Source: Pseudanabaena sp. BC1403 (GTDB lineage: Bacteria; Cyanobacteriota; Cyanobacteriia; Pseudanabaenales; Pseudanabaenaceae). From it: DNA of 64,000 nt. Of the stretch, positions 50,519 through 59,513 are shown in pieces (within the stretch, counting starts at the first letter, position 1; every line of letters begins with the position of its first letter). The notes below the pieces were generated by a model that was not told where the DNA came from, made no database searches, and saw only the letters and a program-made list of their open reading frames with translations. The stretch is from positions 124,001 through 188,000 of the forward strand of contig NZ_PDDM01000007.1 in the NCBI RefSeq assembly GCF_002914585.1, written 5' to 3'. The position numbers and the translations under genes are program-made.

Positions 50519-51223
50519 CTAATATTTAGGAACGTTTAAATTACCAGCGCGATTGTCAAGTGGCCAGTAGCGAAACATCGCTCGACCAACTAGATTCTCT
50601 TCGGGCATAAATCCCCATGCATGGGAATCCAAACTGTTATTGCGATTATCGCCCATCACCCAATATTTTCCATTTGGCACAGTGAAAAATGGATGATCTT
50701 TACCAGATTGGACATTATCAGGACGGAAGCATTTGGGGCAGAGAGCATCGTCTTGAGTTGGCAAAGTGTAGTTTGGCGGTGCAGCAATGTATGGCTCATT
50801 TAGCGGCGCATCATTTATAAAGACTTTGCCATCATGAATACTGATGCGATCGCCTGGCACACCAATCACTCGTTTGATATATACCTTAGAAGCATCAGGG
50901 ACAATAGGATTAATCGGTGGATTAAATACGATAATTTCGCCGCGCTCAGGTTTGCGCCAACGGATCGAAAGCTTATCAATAATTAGGCGATCATCAATTA
51001 ATAAAGTTGGCTCCATCGAGCTTGAGGGAATATAACGCGGCTCTGCAACAAATACCCGCACCCCAACGGCCAACAAAATTGCCACTGTGACAGTGGGTAA
51101 ATTATCGAGCAAGAAATTTTTGACTGAATTTTCTTGTTTTGGAACAGGAGGTGCTTGCTTAGGATCGGTTGGAGGATTAACTGGTGAATCATCAGTGCGA
51201 TCGCTAGAATTATCAGATGACAT
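50519..51223 (-). CDS. lepB: Signal peptidase I (second copy) with a Cys-x-x-Cys insert
   Basis: A 234-residue paralogue with a Pro-rich N-terminal tail (about 1-32), a membrane helix (about 42-60), catalytic Ser69 (IPSSSMEPT) and Lys117 (VYIKRVIGVPGD), and the GDNRNNSLDSHAWGF box. Relative to the other copy it has an insert with ALCPKCFRPDN before the catalytic-domain end, a pair of cysteines that could form a disulphide or bind metal. Such inserts occur in some SPases. The two copies may have different substrates. Confidence 0.94.
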   Translation of the reverse strand: MSSDNSSDRTDDSPVNPPTDPKQAPPVPKQENSVKNFLLDNLPTVTVAILLAVGVRVFVAEPRYIPSSSMEPTLLIDDRLIIDKLSIRWRKPERGEIIVFNPPINPIVPDASKVYIKRVIGVPGDRISIHDGKVFINDAPLNEPYIAAPPNYTLPTQDDALCPKCFRPDNVQSGKDHPFFTVPNGKYWVMGDNRNNSLDSHAWGFMPEENLVGRAMFRYWPLDNRAGNLNVPKY

Positions 51224-51293
51224 ATAAATGCTCGCGGAATATGTACTTATCTTAAAGCCTGTTAAGCAAGTGTGACGTGAAGTGCCGCACTTG

Positions 51294-53126
51294 CTACTTT
51301 TTCAAGGCACTGGGAACTTCAATTGCATGATCGCCAGACAGGTTAAACTCTTGATGAATAACTTTCAGTGCTTGTTCCGCTTGATGATCACGCACCACAC
51401 AGCTAACTTTAATCTCGGATGTGGCGATCATCTCAATATTAATGTTTGCATCCGCAAGAGCGCTAAACATGCGTGCAGCAATTCCCGACTGATAGATCAT
51501 ATTTGCACCGACAATACTGACTTTGCTAATGTCACCATCGCAGGTAACTTCACCATAGCCGAGAACTTTAGCATATTGTTTCAGCGCTGTTTCGGCTTTA
51601 GCAAGATCGGCGATCGCTACAGTAAAGGCAATCTCATTAACATCTCGATCAGACTGCGACTGCACAATCATATCCAAGCTAATGTTTTGTTCGACCAGTT
51701 GCTCAAGGATTTTCGCAGCCATGCCTGGGCGGTCGGGTACTTGCTGTACTGCAATTCTGGCGCGATTACGATCTAAAGCTACTCCGCGCACAGGCGAAAT
51801 ATCTGAGCTATTTTCATCAGCAGTAATTTCACAGGCTTGATGCGATCGCACTGGTACATTAAAGGCTGTTTGGATCGCCGCGATCGCACTTTCCCCATCG
51901 GTTGCCGCAATCACACAACTAATTTTTATTTCAGAAGTGGAAATCATTTGAATATTGATACCCGCTTCAGCGAGAGACGTAAACATTTGCGCGGCAACCC
52001 CTGGCCGTCCGATCATGCCCACACCGATAATGCTGATTTTGGCAACATTGGAATCGACGGTAACTAAACTTGCCCCGATTTCCAGACCACGGGTGACCAC
52101 TTCCGCCAACAGCAATTGATTTTGAGGAATCGTAAAAGCAATGTCATTTACCCCTTCGGTTTCTTGTACCGCTTGAATAATCAAGTCAACGTTGATTCCT
52201 TGAGCGGCTAAAGATTTAAAAAGTTGCGAAGCGATCCCTGGGCGATCGGGAATTTGCAAGAGCGCGATTTTGACTTGATCGTAATCAATCGAGACTGTCT
52301 CGACAAAACGATTCACTTCTAAGGATTTGAGGTTGCCTGTACCAATGCGCGGCGAGGTGATCACTGTACCTGCATCATCGAGCCAACTCGATCGCACACA
52401 CATTTTTACGCCAAAATTACGGGCAATTTCTACTGAGCGAGGATGCAAGACTTTTGCACCTAAACTTGCTAGCTCTAACATTTCATCGCAAGTAATTTCC
52501 GCTAACATTTGCGCCTTAGGAACAATGCGTGGGTCAGTTGTCAAAATTCCTGGAACATCAGTATAAATCTCGCAGATGTCAGCTTCGATCGCCGCCGCGA
52601 TCGCTACGGCTGAGGTGTCTGAGCCGCCACGTCCGAGGGTCGTAATTTCAGTGCTAGGCAAACCCGTTGATTGATCAATTGCTACGCCTTGAAACCCTGC
52701 AATCACCACAACTTTTCCGAGAGCAAGTGCCGCTTTGATTTGATCTGGCTCCACATATAAAATTCTGGCGCGGGTATGGTTCGGCTCGGTGACTACCCTT
52801 ACTTGCGAGCCATTCATGGCGATCGCAGGTTGCCCTACTGATTGCAATGCCATGCTTAGCAAAGCGATCGTTACCTGCTCACCTGTGGCTAAGAGCAGAT
52901 CCATTTCGCGCTCTTTCGCCGCAATTTCGAGGAGGCTTTGATTATGATTTACTGACACTGATTCCGCGAGGGCAACTAGACCATCAGTCGTTTTACCCAT
53001 AGCCGAAACCACTACTACAACTTGATTGCCAGCATCAACTGTCCGCTTAATGCGATCGCGGACTGCATTAATGCGATCGGCATCGGCTACGGAGGAGCCA
53101 CCATATTTCTGAACTATTAACGCCAT
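51294..53126 (-). CDS. lysC: Aspartate kinase with four ACT domains
   Basis: A 610-residue first enzyme of the Lys/Thr/Met branch. The N-terminal kinase domain has VQKYGGSSVADADRI, MGKTTDGL and the GRGGSDTSAVAIA nucleotide motif. The C-terminal half has four ACT modules in two pairs (IPDRPGIASQLF, IGVGMIGRPGVAAQMF, VPDRPGMAAKIL and VGANMIYQSGIAARMF), the double regulatory unit known from cyanobacterial aspartokinases, and binds Lys/Thr for feedback control. The start follows directly from MALIVQKYGG. Confidence 0.96.
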   Translation of the reverse strand: MALIVQKYGGSSVADADRINAVRDRIKRTVDAGNQVVVVVSAMGKTTDGLVALAESVSVNHNQSLLEIAAKEREMDLLLATGEQVTIALLSMALQSVGQPAIAMNGSQVRVVTEPNHTRARILYVEPDQIKAALALGKVVVIAGFQGVAIDQSTGLPSTEITTLGRGGSDTSAVAIAAAIEADICEIYTDVPGILTTDPRIVPKAQMLAEITCDEMLELASLGAKVLHPRSVEIARNFGVKMCVRSSWLDDAGTVITSPRIGTGNLKSLEVNRFVETVSIDYDQVKIALLQIPDRPGIASQLFKSLAAQGINVDLIIQAVQETEGVNDIAFTIPQNQLLLAEVVTRGLEIGASLVTVDSNVAKISIIGVGMIGRPGVAAQMFTSLAEAGINIQMISTSEIKISCVIAATDGESAIAAIQTAFNVPVRSHQACEITADENSSDISPVRGVALDRNRARIAVQQVPDRPGMAAKILEQLVEQNISLDMIVQSQSDRDVNEIAFTVAIADLAKAETALKQYAKVLGYGEVTCDGDISKVSIVGANMIYQSGIAARMFSALADANINIEMIATSEIKVSCVVRDHQAEQALKVIHQEFNLSGDHAIEVPSALKK

Positions 53127-53514
53127 TCGTGAGGGAAATTTTTGAACCGATGAAAGAATTTATTGCGTTGTTTTACTAACTAACCGAAGTCGCAGCAAAG
53201 CACTACAGAGTAATCATCATACATTCGTTAGCGATCGGCAAAATAAATGAGGTAACTAACAATAGCAATTCTCCTTATGAAACTCATTTTGGGGTTTGCG
53301 TCTACCACGTCGCCGCAAACCCCAAAATGGGTTTTGAATCCAGCAATTCATCTATTGAAATAAAGCGCTCAATTTTGGGAATAATTAAAAGTTTTTTACG
53401 ATACATTGCGATCGCGCTAATTGACAAGTATTGTTAAGATAATCAGTAGATTTACTCCGATGGTATGATTACCTAGTCAGGAGTGAACGCTTAATTAACA
53501 AGGAACTGTCTTTT
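53127..53514. other. Divergent intergenic region between lysC and gpmI
   Basis: A 388-bp region between two divergent genes. It contains a 16-bp inverted repeat (CATTTTGGGGTTTGCG 53285-53300, complement 53314-53329) and one HIP1 near 53409. No ORF or RNA gene is supported. Both promoters should lie here. Confidence 0.55.
53285..53329. repeat. 16-bp inverted repeat in the lysC-gpmI divergent region
   Basis: CATTTTGGGGTTTGCG and its exact complement with a 13-base spacer. It has no U tract on either side, so an operator or repeat is more likely than a terminator. Confidence 0.75.
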
Positions 53515-55119
53515 ATGCAAACGGGGTCTGTTTCTCCACTGGTTCTGATCATTTTGGACGGCTGGGGATATAGGGAAGAAACCGAGGGCAATGCGATCAT
53601 CGCAGCAAATACTCCCGTCATGGATAGCCTATGGAGTACCTACCCCAAAACCCTCCTACAAGCCTCAGGGAAAGATGTTGGCTTACCAAAAGGTCAAATG
53701 GGCAACTCTGAAGTTGGGCATTTAAACATTGGTGCAGGTCGAGTTGTTCCTCAAGAATTAGTTAGGATTTCTGATGCTGTCGATGATGGCTCGTTGTTGA
53801 CAAATTCTGTGCTAGTCCAAGTTTGTGAAAAGGTCAGAGCCAACCATAGCAAATTGCATCTTATAGGGCTTTGCTCCGATGGCGGCGTGCATTCACATAT
53901 TGATCATCTATTGGGATTACTAGATTTAGCCAAATCCCAACAAATTGATGATGTCTGCATTCATGTGATTACTGATGGACGCGACACTTTGCCCCATTCA
54001 GGGATCAACTTTATTAAGCTTTTACAGGCACATATTAAAAAGATTGGTGTCGGACGCATTGTCACAGTTAGCGGGCGTTATTTTGTCATGGATCGCGACA
54101 AGCGTTGGGATCGCGTTCAAAAAGCCTATGAAGTCATGACAAATGATCAAATCACCACTGAGCTAACTGAACCAACGGATTTGTTGGAAGCTGCCTACAA
54201 AGAAAAAGTTACCGACGAATTTTTACCGCCAACTCGAGTTGCCCATGGCGCGATCGCCTCAGGTGATGGTGTAATTTGCTTTAATTTCCGTCCCGATCGT
54301 TCCCGCGAGATCACTCAAGCTCTTGTTGCTAATAACTTTACAGGTTTTGAACGCGATTATATTGAGGATCTCACCTATACCACATTTACACAGTACGATA
54401 GCGCTTTGCCTGTCCCTGTTGCTTTTTTACCCCAAAACTTGACTAATTTGCTGGGGCCAGTAGTTGCTAAGCATGGACTGAAGCAATTTCGCCTAGCCGA
54501 GACTGAGAAATATGCCCATGTCACCTATTTCTTTGATGGTGGTCTGGAAGAAGCTAGTGAAGGTGATGATCGTGTGCTGGTAAATAGTCCAAGGGTATCT
54601 ACCTACGATCAAGAACCTGCCATGTCTGCTAGTGAGGTGACACGCATCGCATCTGAAGCGATCGCTAAACGCATTTACTCGCTAATCGTGATTAACTACG
54701 CTAACCCTGACATGGTGGGGCATACTGGCAACTTTGAAGCTACGGTCAAGGCTCTTGAACATGTAGATAAATGTTTGGGCAAATTATTATCTAGTATCTC
54801 CAATGCAGGCGGTACGGCTTTAATCACCGCAGATCATGGCAATGCTGAATATATGTGCGATGAGCATGGCAATCCTTGGACTGCCCACTCCAGCAATCCT
54901 GTACCATTTATTTTGATAGAGGGTGAAGGATGCAAGATCTATGGTCACGGTGCTGATGTCAAGCTCAAGCCTTCAGGTGGTCGTCTAGCGGACATTGCGC
55001 CTACAATTTTAGAAATCCTGAAAGTCCCGCAACCAGAAGAAATGACAGGCATTTCTTTGCTGGAAACAGCAATTTATGAGCTACAGAGCGTCAAAACTCC
55101 AGTCAAAATTGGTAAATAG
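53515..55119 (+). CDS. gpmI: Cofactor-independent phosphoglycerate mutase
   Basis: A 534-residue Mn-dependent enzyme interconverting 3- and 2-phosphoglycerate in glycolysis and carbon flux from the Calvin cycle. Motifs are LVLIILDGWGYRE (metal Asp), MGNSEVGHLNIGAGR (phosphorylated Ser near 62), HVITDGRDT, NFRPDRSREI, INYANPDMVGHTGNF and ADHGNAEYM. It is full length. AAGGA stands 12 bp before the ATG. Confidence 0.97.
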   Translation: MQTGSVSPLVLIILDGWGYREETEGNAIIAANTPVMDSLWSTYPKTLLQASGKDVGLPKGQMGNSEVGHLNIGAGRVVPQELVRISDAVDDGSLLTNSVLVQVCEKVRANHSKLHLIGLCSDGGVHSHIDHLLGLLDLAKSQQIDDVCIHVITDGRDTLPHSGINFIKLLQAHIKKIGVGRIVTVSGRYFVMDRDKRWDRVQKAYEVMTNDQITTELTEPTDLLEAAYKEKVTDEFLPPTRVAHGAIASGDGVICFNFRPDRSREITQALVANNFTGFERDYIEDLTYTTFTQYDSALPVPVAFLPQNLTNLLGPVVAKHGLKQFRLAETEKYAHVTYFFDGGLEEASEGDDRVLVNSPRVSTYDQEPAMSASEVTRIASEAIAKRIYSLIVINYANPDMVGHTGNFEATVKALEHVDKCLGKLLSSISNAGGTALITADHGNAEYMCDEHGNPWTAHSSNPVPFILIEGEGCKIYGHGADVKLKPSGGRLADIAPTILEILKVPQPEEMTGISLLETAIYELQSVKTPVKIGK

Positions 55120-55171
55120 ATCAATGGTCTGAATCGCGGATTAGACGAATTTATTAATGACAAGGATTAAA

Positions 55172-55209
55172 AAAAAGGAAAGATGGCGCAAGCGCCATCT
55201 TTCCTTTTT
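55172..55209 (+). terminator. Terminator of gpmI
   Basis: AAAAAGGAAAGATGGCGC, loop AA, GCGCCATCTTTCCTTTTT: perfect 18-bp arms. Confidence 0.9.
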
Positions 55210-55215
55210 AGATTG

Positions 55216-55262
55216 CAGAATATAGATAGCGTTAGAGAAAACTTATCGCCATCTATATTCTG
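55216..55262 (+). promoter_or_regulatory. Inverted repeat just upstream of the dienelactone-hydrolase gene
   Basis: CAGAATATAGATAGCG (55216-55231) and CGCCATCTATATTCTG (55247-55262) are complementary with one mismatch and a 15-base spacer, ending 13 bp before the ATG. It could be a regulatory hairpin or an operator; no T tract follows. Confidence 0.5.
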
Positions 55263-55275
55263 AAGGTTAAATTAA

Positions 55276-56109
55276 ATGCCAAAACTGACCAGACGCAAGT
55301 TCATTGCGATTAGTAGTCTAACGGCTGGCTTTGCGATCGCCGTACAGCCAATTTCTGCCAAAACAATTACTACTGATCGCAAGGGGATCATCGCAGGTGA
55401 AGTCAAAATTCCTGTCAAAGATGGCATAATTCCCGCCTATCGGGCTAGACCTACTTTTGGCAAAGATTTCCCTGTCATCTTAGTTGTCCAAGAGATTTTT
55501 GGAGTTCATGCTTATATTCAAGATGTTTGTCGTCGCTTAGCCAAATTAGGTTATTTAGCGATCGCCCCTGAAATGTTTTATCGCCAAGGCGATGTGTCAA
55601 AACTGACGGATATTGCTGAGATTCGCAAAGTGGTTAGTAAAGTACCTGACGCGCAGGTAATGTCTGACCTTGATGCAACCGTGGCATGGGCGATGAAATC
55701 TGCGAAGGGAGATCCAAACAAACTGGGAATTACAGGTTTTTGCTGGGGTGGCCGAATCACTTGGCTCTATTCTGCCCATAACCCCAAAGTTAAGGCTGGG
55801 GTGGCATGGTATGGCAGACTAGTGGGCGAATCAACCGCACTCACGCCCAAACATCCCGTTGATATCGCCACGAGTTTACAAGTGCCAATTTTAGGACTCT
55901 ATGGTGGCAAAGATACGGGCATTCCTTTAGATACGGTTGAGCAAATGCGCGATCGCCTTAAAGGTGGCAGTACCAAATCTGAGATCGTCGTTTATCCTGA
56001 CGCGCCTCACGCTTTTCACGCCGATTATCGTCCTTCCTATAGACAGACCGAAGCCGAAGATGGATGGAAACGTTTACAGGCTTGGTTTAAGGAAAATGGA
56101 GTTGCCTAA
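55276..56109 (+). CDS. Tat-exported dienelactone hydrolase-family protein
   Basis: A 277-residue alpha/beta hydrolase. The N-terminus [20 protein letters not shown] has the twin-arginine (RR-x-F) signal pattern and is followed by an AKT-type processing region, so it probably acts in the periplasm. The nucleophile is Cys in [11 protein letters not shown], with the Asp in GGKDTGIP and the His in [15 protein letters not shown]. Substrates of this family range from dienelactones to other carboxylic lactones; here unknown. It is followed by its own perfect-hairpin terminator. Confidence 0.88.
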   Translation: MPKLTRRKFIAISSLTAGFAIAVQPISAKTITTDRKGIIAGEVKIPVKDGIIPAYRARPTFGKDFPVILVVQEIFGVHAYIQDVCRRLAKLGYLAIAPEMFYRQGDVSKLTDIAEIRKVVSKVPDAQVMSDLDATVAWAMKSAKGDPNKLGITGFCWGGRITWLYSAHNPKVKAGVAWYGRLVGESTALTPKHPVDIATSLQVPILGLYGGKDTGIPLDTVEQMRDRLKGGSTKSEIVVYPDAPHAFHADYRPSYRQTEAEDGWKRLQAWFKENGVA

Positions 56110-56126
56110 TCAAAAACTAAAATAAC

Positions 56127-56173
56127 GCTTTGCAAGAAAAAAGAGCGCTTTGCGCTCTTTTTTCTTGCAAAGC
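56127..56173 (+). terminator. Terminator of the dienelactone-hydrolase gene
   Basis: GCTTTGCAAGAAAAAAGAGC continues to a 22-bp perfect stem with loop TTT. It contains an internal GCGC core similar to other hairpins. Confidence 0.85.
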
Positions 56174-56223
56174 TCTATCATGTAAAGGAGTGTAAAGTAT
56201 TGTAAACAAATCGTATTTTCAAG

Positions 56224-56940
56224 ATGCAAAATAAAGTTGTTGTCGTTGTCGGTGCAACAGGCGGAATTGGTGCGGCACTTGTACCAAAACTAGCTGAAGC
56301 AGGAGCGAAGTTAGTTCTTGTAGCTAGAGATGTTGATAAGTTAGAAGAGCTAGTCAACAATCTGGAAGATGACTACGACATTGAGGCGATCGCAGTTCCC
56401 ACAGATATCACTAAGTATGAGCAAGTCGAAGCGATGGTGCAGAAAGCGATCGCCAAGTTTGGACAGATTGATGTCTTAGTGAATGCCGCAGGTGCGGGTG
56501 TGATGAAGCAATTCCTTCGCATTGAACCTCAAGAACTTGACCATATGCTGGATCTTAATCTCAAGGGAAATTTCTATACCAGTCAAGTGGTTGCTAATGC
56601 AATGAAGGATCGCAAGATTGGTCATATCTGTAATGTAATTGGCATTCTTGGCAAACATCCCATGGCTATGGCATCAGCTTATTGTGCATCAAAATTTGGG
56701 GCGATCGGATTTAGCAAATGTATGGCAGATGAGCTTCGTCGTTTGGGGATTAAGGTGACTCTATTTTATTTTGGGGGAATTGATTCGCCATTCTGGGATA
56801 ATGTCAGCCTGAAGGTTGATCGCAGCAAAATGCTAACGACTGAAACAGCGGCAAATGCAATCATGTTTGCGCTCTCAGCCGATCCACAAGCCGTACCGAT
56901 GGAAATCAATATTCAACCCGAAAGCCATTTATTCTTTTAA
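56224..56940 (+). CDS. SDR family oxidoreductase
   Basis: A 238-residue Rossmann enzyme with VVGATGGIGAALVPKL, VNAAGAG (NNAG-type), and the catalytic Ser-Tyr-Lys region, here MASAYCASKFGAIGFSKCM. It reduces or oxidises a small alcohol or carbonyl with NAD(P)H; substrate unknown. Full length for classical SDRs. It has its own terminator and is not visibly in an operon. Confidence 0.9.
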   Translation: MQNKVVVVVGATGGIGAALVPKLAEAGAKLVLVARDVDKLEELVNNLEDDYDIEAIAVPTDITKYEQVEAMVQKAIAKFGQIDVLVNAAGAGVMKQFLRIEPQELDHMLDLNLKGNFYTSQVVANAMKDRKIGHICNVIGILGKHPMAMASAYCASKFGAIGFSKCMADELRRLGIKVTLFYFGGIDSPFWDNVSLKVDRSKMLTTETAANAIMFALSADPQAVPMEINIQPESHLFF

Positions 56941-56941
56941 A

Positions 56942-56994
56942 ACAAACCTCAAAAAGAAAAGGCTGCACTTCGTGGAGCCTTTTCTTTTTGGGTT
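56942..56994 (+). terminator. Terminator of the SDR gene
   Basis: An imperfect long stem with CAAAAAGAAAAGGCT in the left arm and AGCCTTTTCTTTTTG in the right arm, loop around CTTCG. Confidence 0.88.
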
Positions 56995-57096
56995 TAATTG
57001 CTGAGAAGTATTTCTATCTCACCAAAATCAAGTTTAATGATAAAAAGCAAATTCTTATCTAGCTTTCTGTCAGCCTGTCTAAACTTGGAGATCAAA

Positions 57097-59460
57097 ATGC
57101 AAAAGCGATATCTATATATATTGACTATAGTCGCCACTATCTTCTCGTTTGGCATAGCACTTAAAGCAACAGAAGTATTTCAATCACGGACAGTTAAAAT
57201 ACCTAGTCCATCTGAAATGTCAAAACTGGCGGATTCCTTCAGTCCCCAAGAAATCTCACAACTGGAAATCGACGATATCTTACGCGATCGCCTTCGATTT
57301 GATCCCCAATGGCAAGAAATCGCTCAAGCAATTCGCCAAGATATTATTGTTGCTAAATGGGGAAAAGATCCAGTTGAGAATCCAGTCTGGAAAAAATATG
57401 GAGCCAAGGCATATCCATTACTGAGTTATTATGCTAGCTCCCGTGATGATACTCGCCAAAAGTATGGTATCGAAGGAATTCGTCGTCTAGGTAAACCCTA
57501 TACAACTCTGTGGCTGAGAGGACAGATTCAACGACGTTTGGCTTATCCTAACTTTTATGACATCGCTCCCTATACTTCAGAGGCTCAAAGCAAGGACTGG
57601 GAAAAAGAGTTTGGCTTGGATGATCCAAAAGTACGGGAAGAGTTAATCAGTCTTGCCAAAGCAAATCTTGAACCTCGGAATTCGCCGCAATATTACGACC
57701 AATTTAATCTAGGTTTTTTAACTCAATTACTAGGTTATGAAGCTGTGTATGGCAAAAACACCTACGAGAAGGACAAGAATTTTGTGGGTCTATCGGAATG
57801 GTTACAGTACGAGCAACTTCAAAAGCCTACAGATATTCAAGTCAAATCTGCGATCGCCCTCTATCAAAAGTTGTCTAGCGATGCCCAAGAGCATATTTTA
57901 GTTGAGCGATTAGGTGCTATCAAAGCAGGACAAATCACACCCTTCGCTCGCTCCTTCTTTCTTTCTTTAGCTAATGACCGCACTGCTAGCGATCGCATGT
58001 GGGCGATCGCAGAATTGGATCGACATGGTGATCCTCAAGGGACAGAAATCCTCAAAAATATTTTGAATAACGATCTATCTCAACTACATTCCCTCTCACG
58101 GATCGTCAGTTACGAAAATTTTGCGTCAAAAGGTGACTATGCCTATTACTTGCTGCTGGGAATGGTGGAGAAATATCCGCTATCAAAATTTGCGATCGCC
58201 TGTCGCGAATATGGTGATTTAACAGGTCGCTCTTATTTTGACGGTCAGCCCCGTAGTGAAGCAATTCTTGCTAGTAATGCCAAACGCTCTGAAAAAGAAC
58301 GCCTTAGTGCATGGCAAGATTGGCTTAAGCGATATCCCGATCATTCGGGAGCCGATGATGCTAATCACTTCCTTGCCCTAAGCCTCCAAGACAACAATGA
58401 TATTGTCGGAGCGATGCGCCTCTGGATCAAAGTTATGGCACAACCAATGGGCGATCGCGATGCTCTTTATCTTGCTTTTCCGCATGTTCGCACACTCCTT
58501 GATGTAGGTCTGTCCATTGAGCAAATGCAAACCCTCCTGCAAGAACCAGAAAATCAACCTATTGCATCACTTTTACAATATGCGATCGCTATTCAACATG
58601 CGCGATCGCACAACTATGCTAAAGCCCTAGAGATATCAGCAAATGTGCAACTAGAAGCTATGCCTGATCGCATCCTTGAAGCTTATTATTATCCGCAAGG
58701 ACGACAGAGTTGGTCATGGCAATATAATCAGGTCGAAAATTTTAAGAAAGAAGCTCAATCATTATTGAGCGAACAAAAATTACGGTGGCAAAAACTCCGC
58801 CAATGGCAAATCGAAAATACTCCTGAATCACGATATCAGATTGCCTCCGATTGGGCAGGCATGGGAGGATGGAAAAACGGTTATTTACCAATCTGGGATG
58901 GTAGTCGCCTTTATCGCCTGCCGACAGATTGGGGCTGTCGCGAATGGTGGGTATGTGATGAATCTAAACGCAGTAATGCAGAAATCCTCGCTAAATATCA
59001 AGCTGGCAGTCAAAATGCGATCGCTCTTTCTCTCTATCAAAACTTGCTTGAGGATCGCAGTCTCCCGACCGAACTCCGAGAAAAATCTCTTTACATGGTA
59101 GCAATGACCCTACTTGCCCAGTGGGAAAACCACACTTTCTCAGAAACCCAACGTATCCATCCACCCGCAGGAGTGACGACTACTAAGCAATATCAACCAA
59201 TGAGTAGACGTAGCTATTCTTACCAAGATTACGAGCAACGCGAAAAGAACATGCGTTCTGACTACCAAAGGCGCATTGATGGCATCATCACTGAGTTACA
59301 GGTGAAGTTTCCTCAGAGCCAATATATTGATGATTTGCTATTTTCGAGCTTCTTTCTCAGTGAGCAATCCAATTATTTACAACAATTGCTAGAGCGATAT
59401 CCCAATAGCGATCGCGCTGCTGAGGCAAAGTTTCTTTTGCAATTAAAAGGGCAGGGATAG
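57097..59460 (+). CDS. Large exported helical-repeat protein, unknown function (copy A)
   Basis: About 787 residues from ATG 57097, which has GGAG 7 bases upstream and aligns with the start of the next gene; a TTG at 56998 is less likely. A short N-terminal membrane helix or uncleaved signal (YILTIVATIFSFGIAL) is followed by IPSPSEMSKLADSFSPQEI and LRDRLRFDPQWQEIAQAIRQD, a long helical region and a C-terminal LLERYPNSDRAAEAKFLLQL that resembles a TPR-type repeat (YPNSxxAxxA). Copy B follows 53 bp later with the same architecture, so the pair arose by tandem duplication. No enzyme motif is recognised. Confidence 0.8.
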   Translation: MQKRYLYILTIVATIFSFGIALKATEVFQSRTVKIPSPSEMSKLADSFSPQEISQLEIDDILRDRLRFDPQWQEIAQAIRQDIIVAKWGKDPVENPVWKKYGAKAYPLLSYYASSRDDTRQKYGIEGIRRLGKPYTTLWLRGQIQRRLAYPNFYDIAPYTSEAQSKDWEKEFGLDDPKVREELISLAKANLEPRNSPQYYDQFNLGFLTQLLGYEAVYGKNTYEKDKNFVGLSEWLQYEQLQKPTDIQVKSAIALYQKLSSDAQEHILVERLGAIKAGQITPFARSFFLSLANDRTASDRMWAIAELDRHGDPQGTEILKNILNNDLSQLHSLSRIVSYENFASKGDYAYYLLLGMVEKYPLSKFAIACREYGDLTGRSYFDGQPRSEAILASNAKRSEKERLSAWQDWLKRYPDHSGADDANHFLALSLQDNNDIVGAMRLWIKVMAQPMGDRDALYLAFPHVRTLLDVGLSIEQMQTLLQEPENQPIASLLQYAIAIQHARSHNYAKALEISANVQLEAMPDRILEAYYYPQGRQSWSWQYNQVENFKKEAQSLLSEQKLRWQKLRQWQIENTPESRYQIASDWAGMGGWKNGYLPIWDGSRLYRLPTDWGCREWWVCDESKRSNAEILAKYQAGSQNAIALSLYQNLLEDRSLPTELREKSLYMVAMTLLAQWENHTFSETQRIHPPAGVTTTKQYQPMSRRSYSYQDYEQREKNMRSDYQRRIDGIITELQVKFPQSQYIDDLLFSSFFLSEQSNYLQQLLERYPNSDRAAEAKFLLQLKGQG

Positions 59461-59513
59461 TTTTGAACGAACACCAATTAGAATGAAATAAACACAAATT
59501 TTTAAAGATAGAT

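Noticed and set aside
56998-57096. TTG-initiated extension of the first tandem paralogue
   Set aside because: The inner ATG at 57097 has GGAG upstream and aligns with the start of the second copy.
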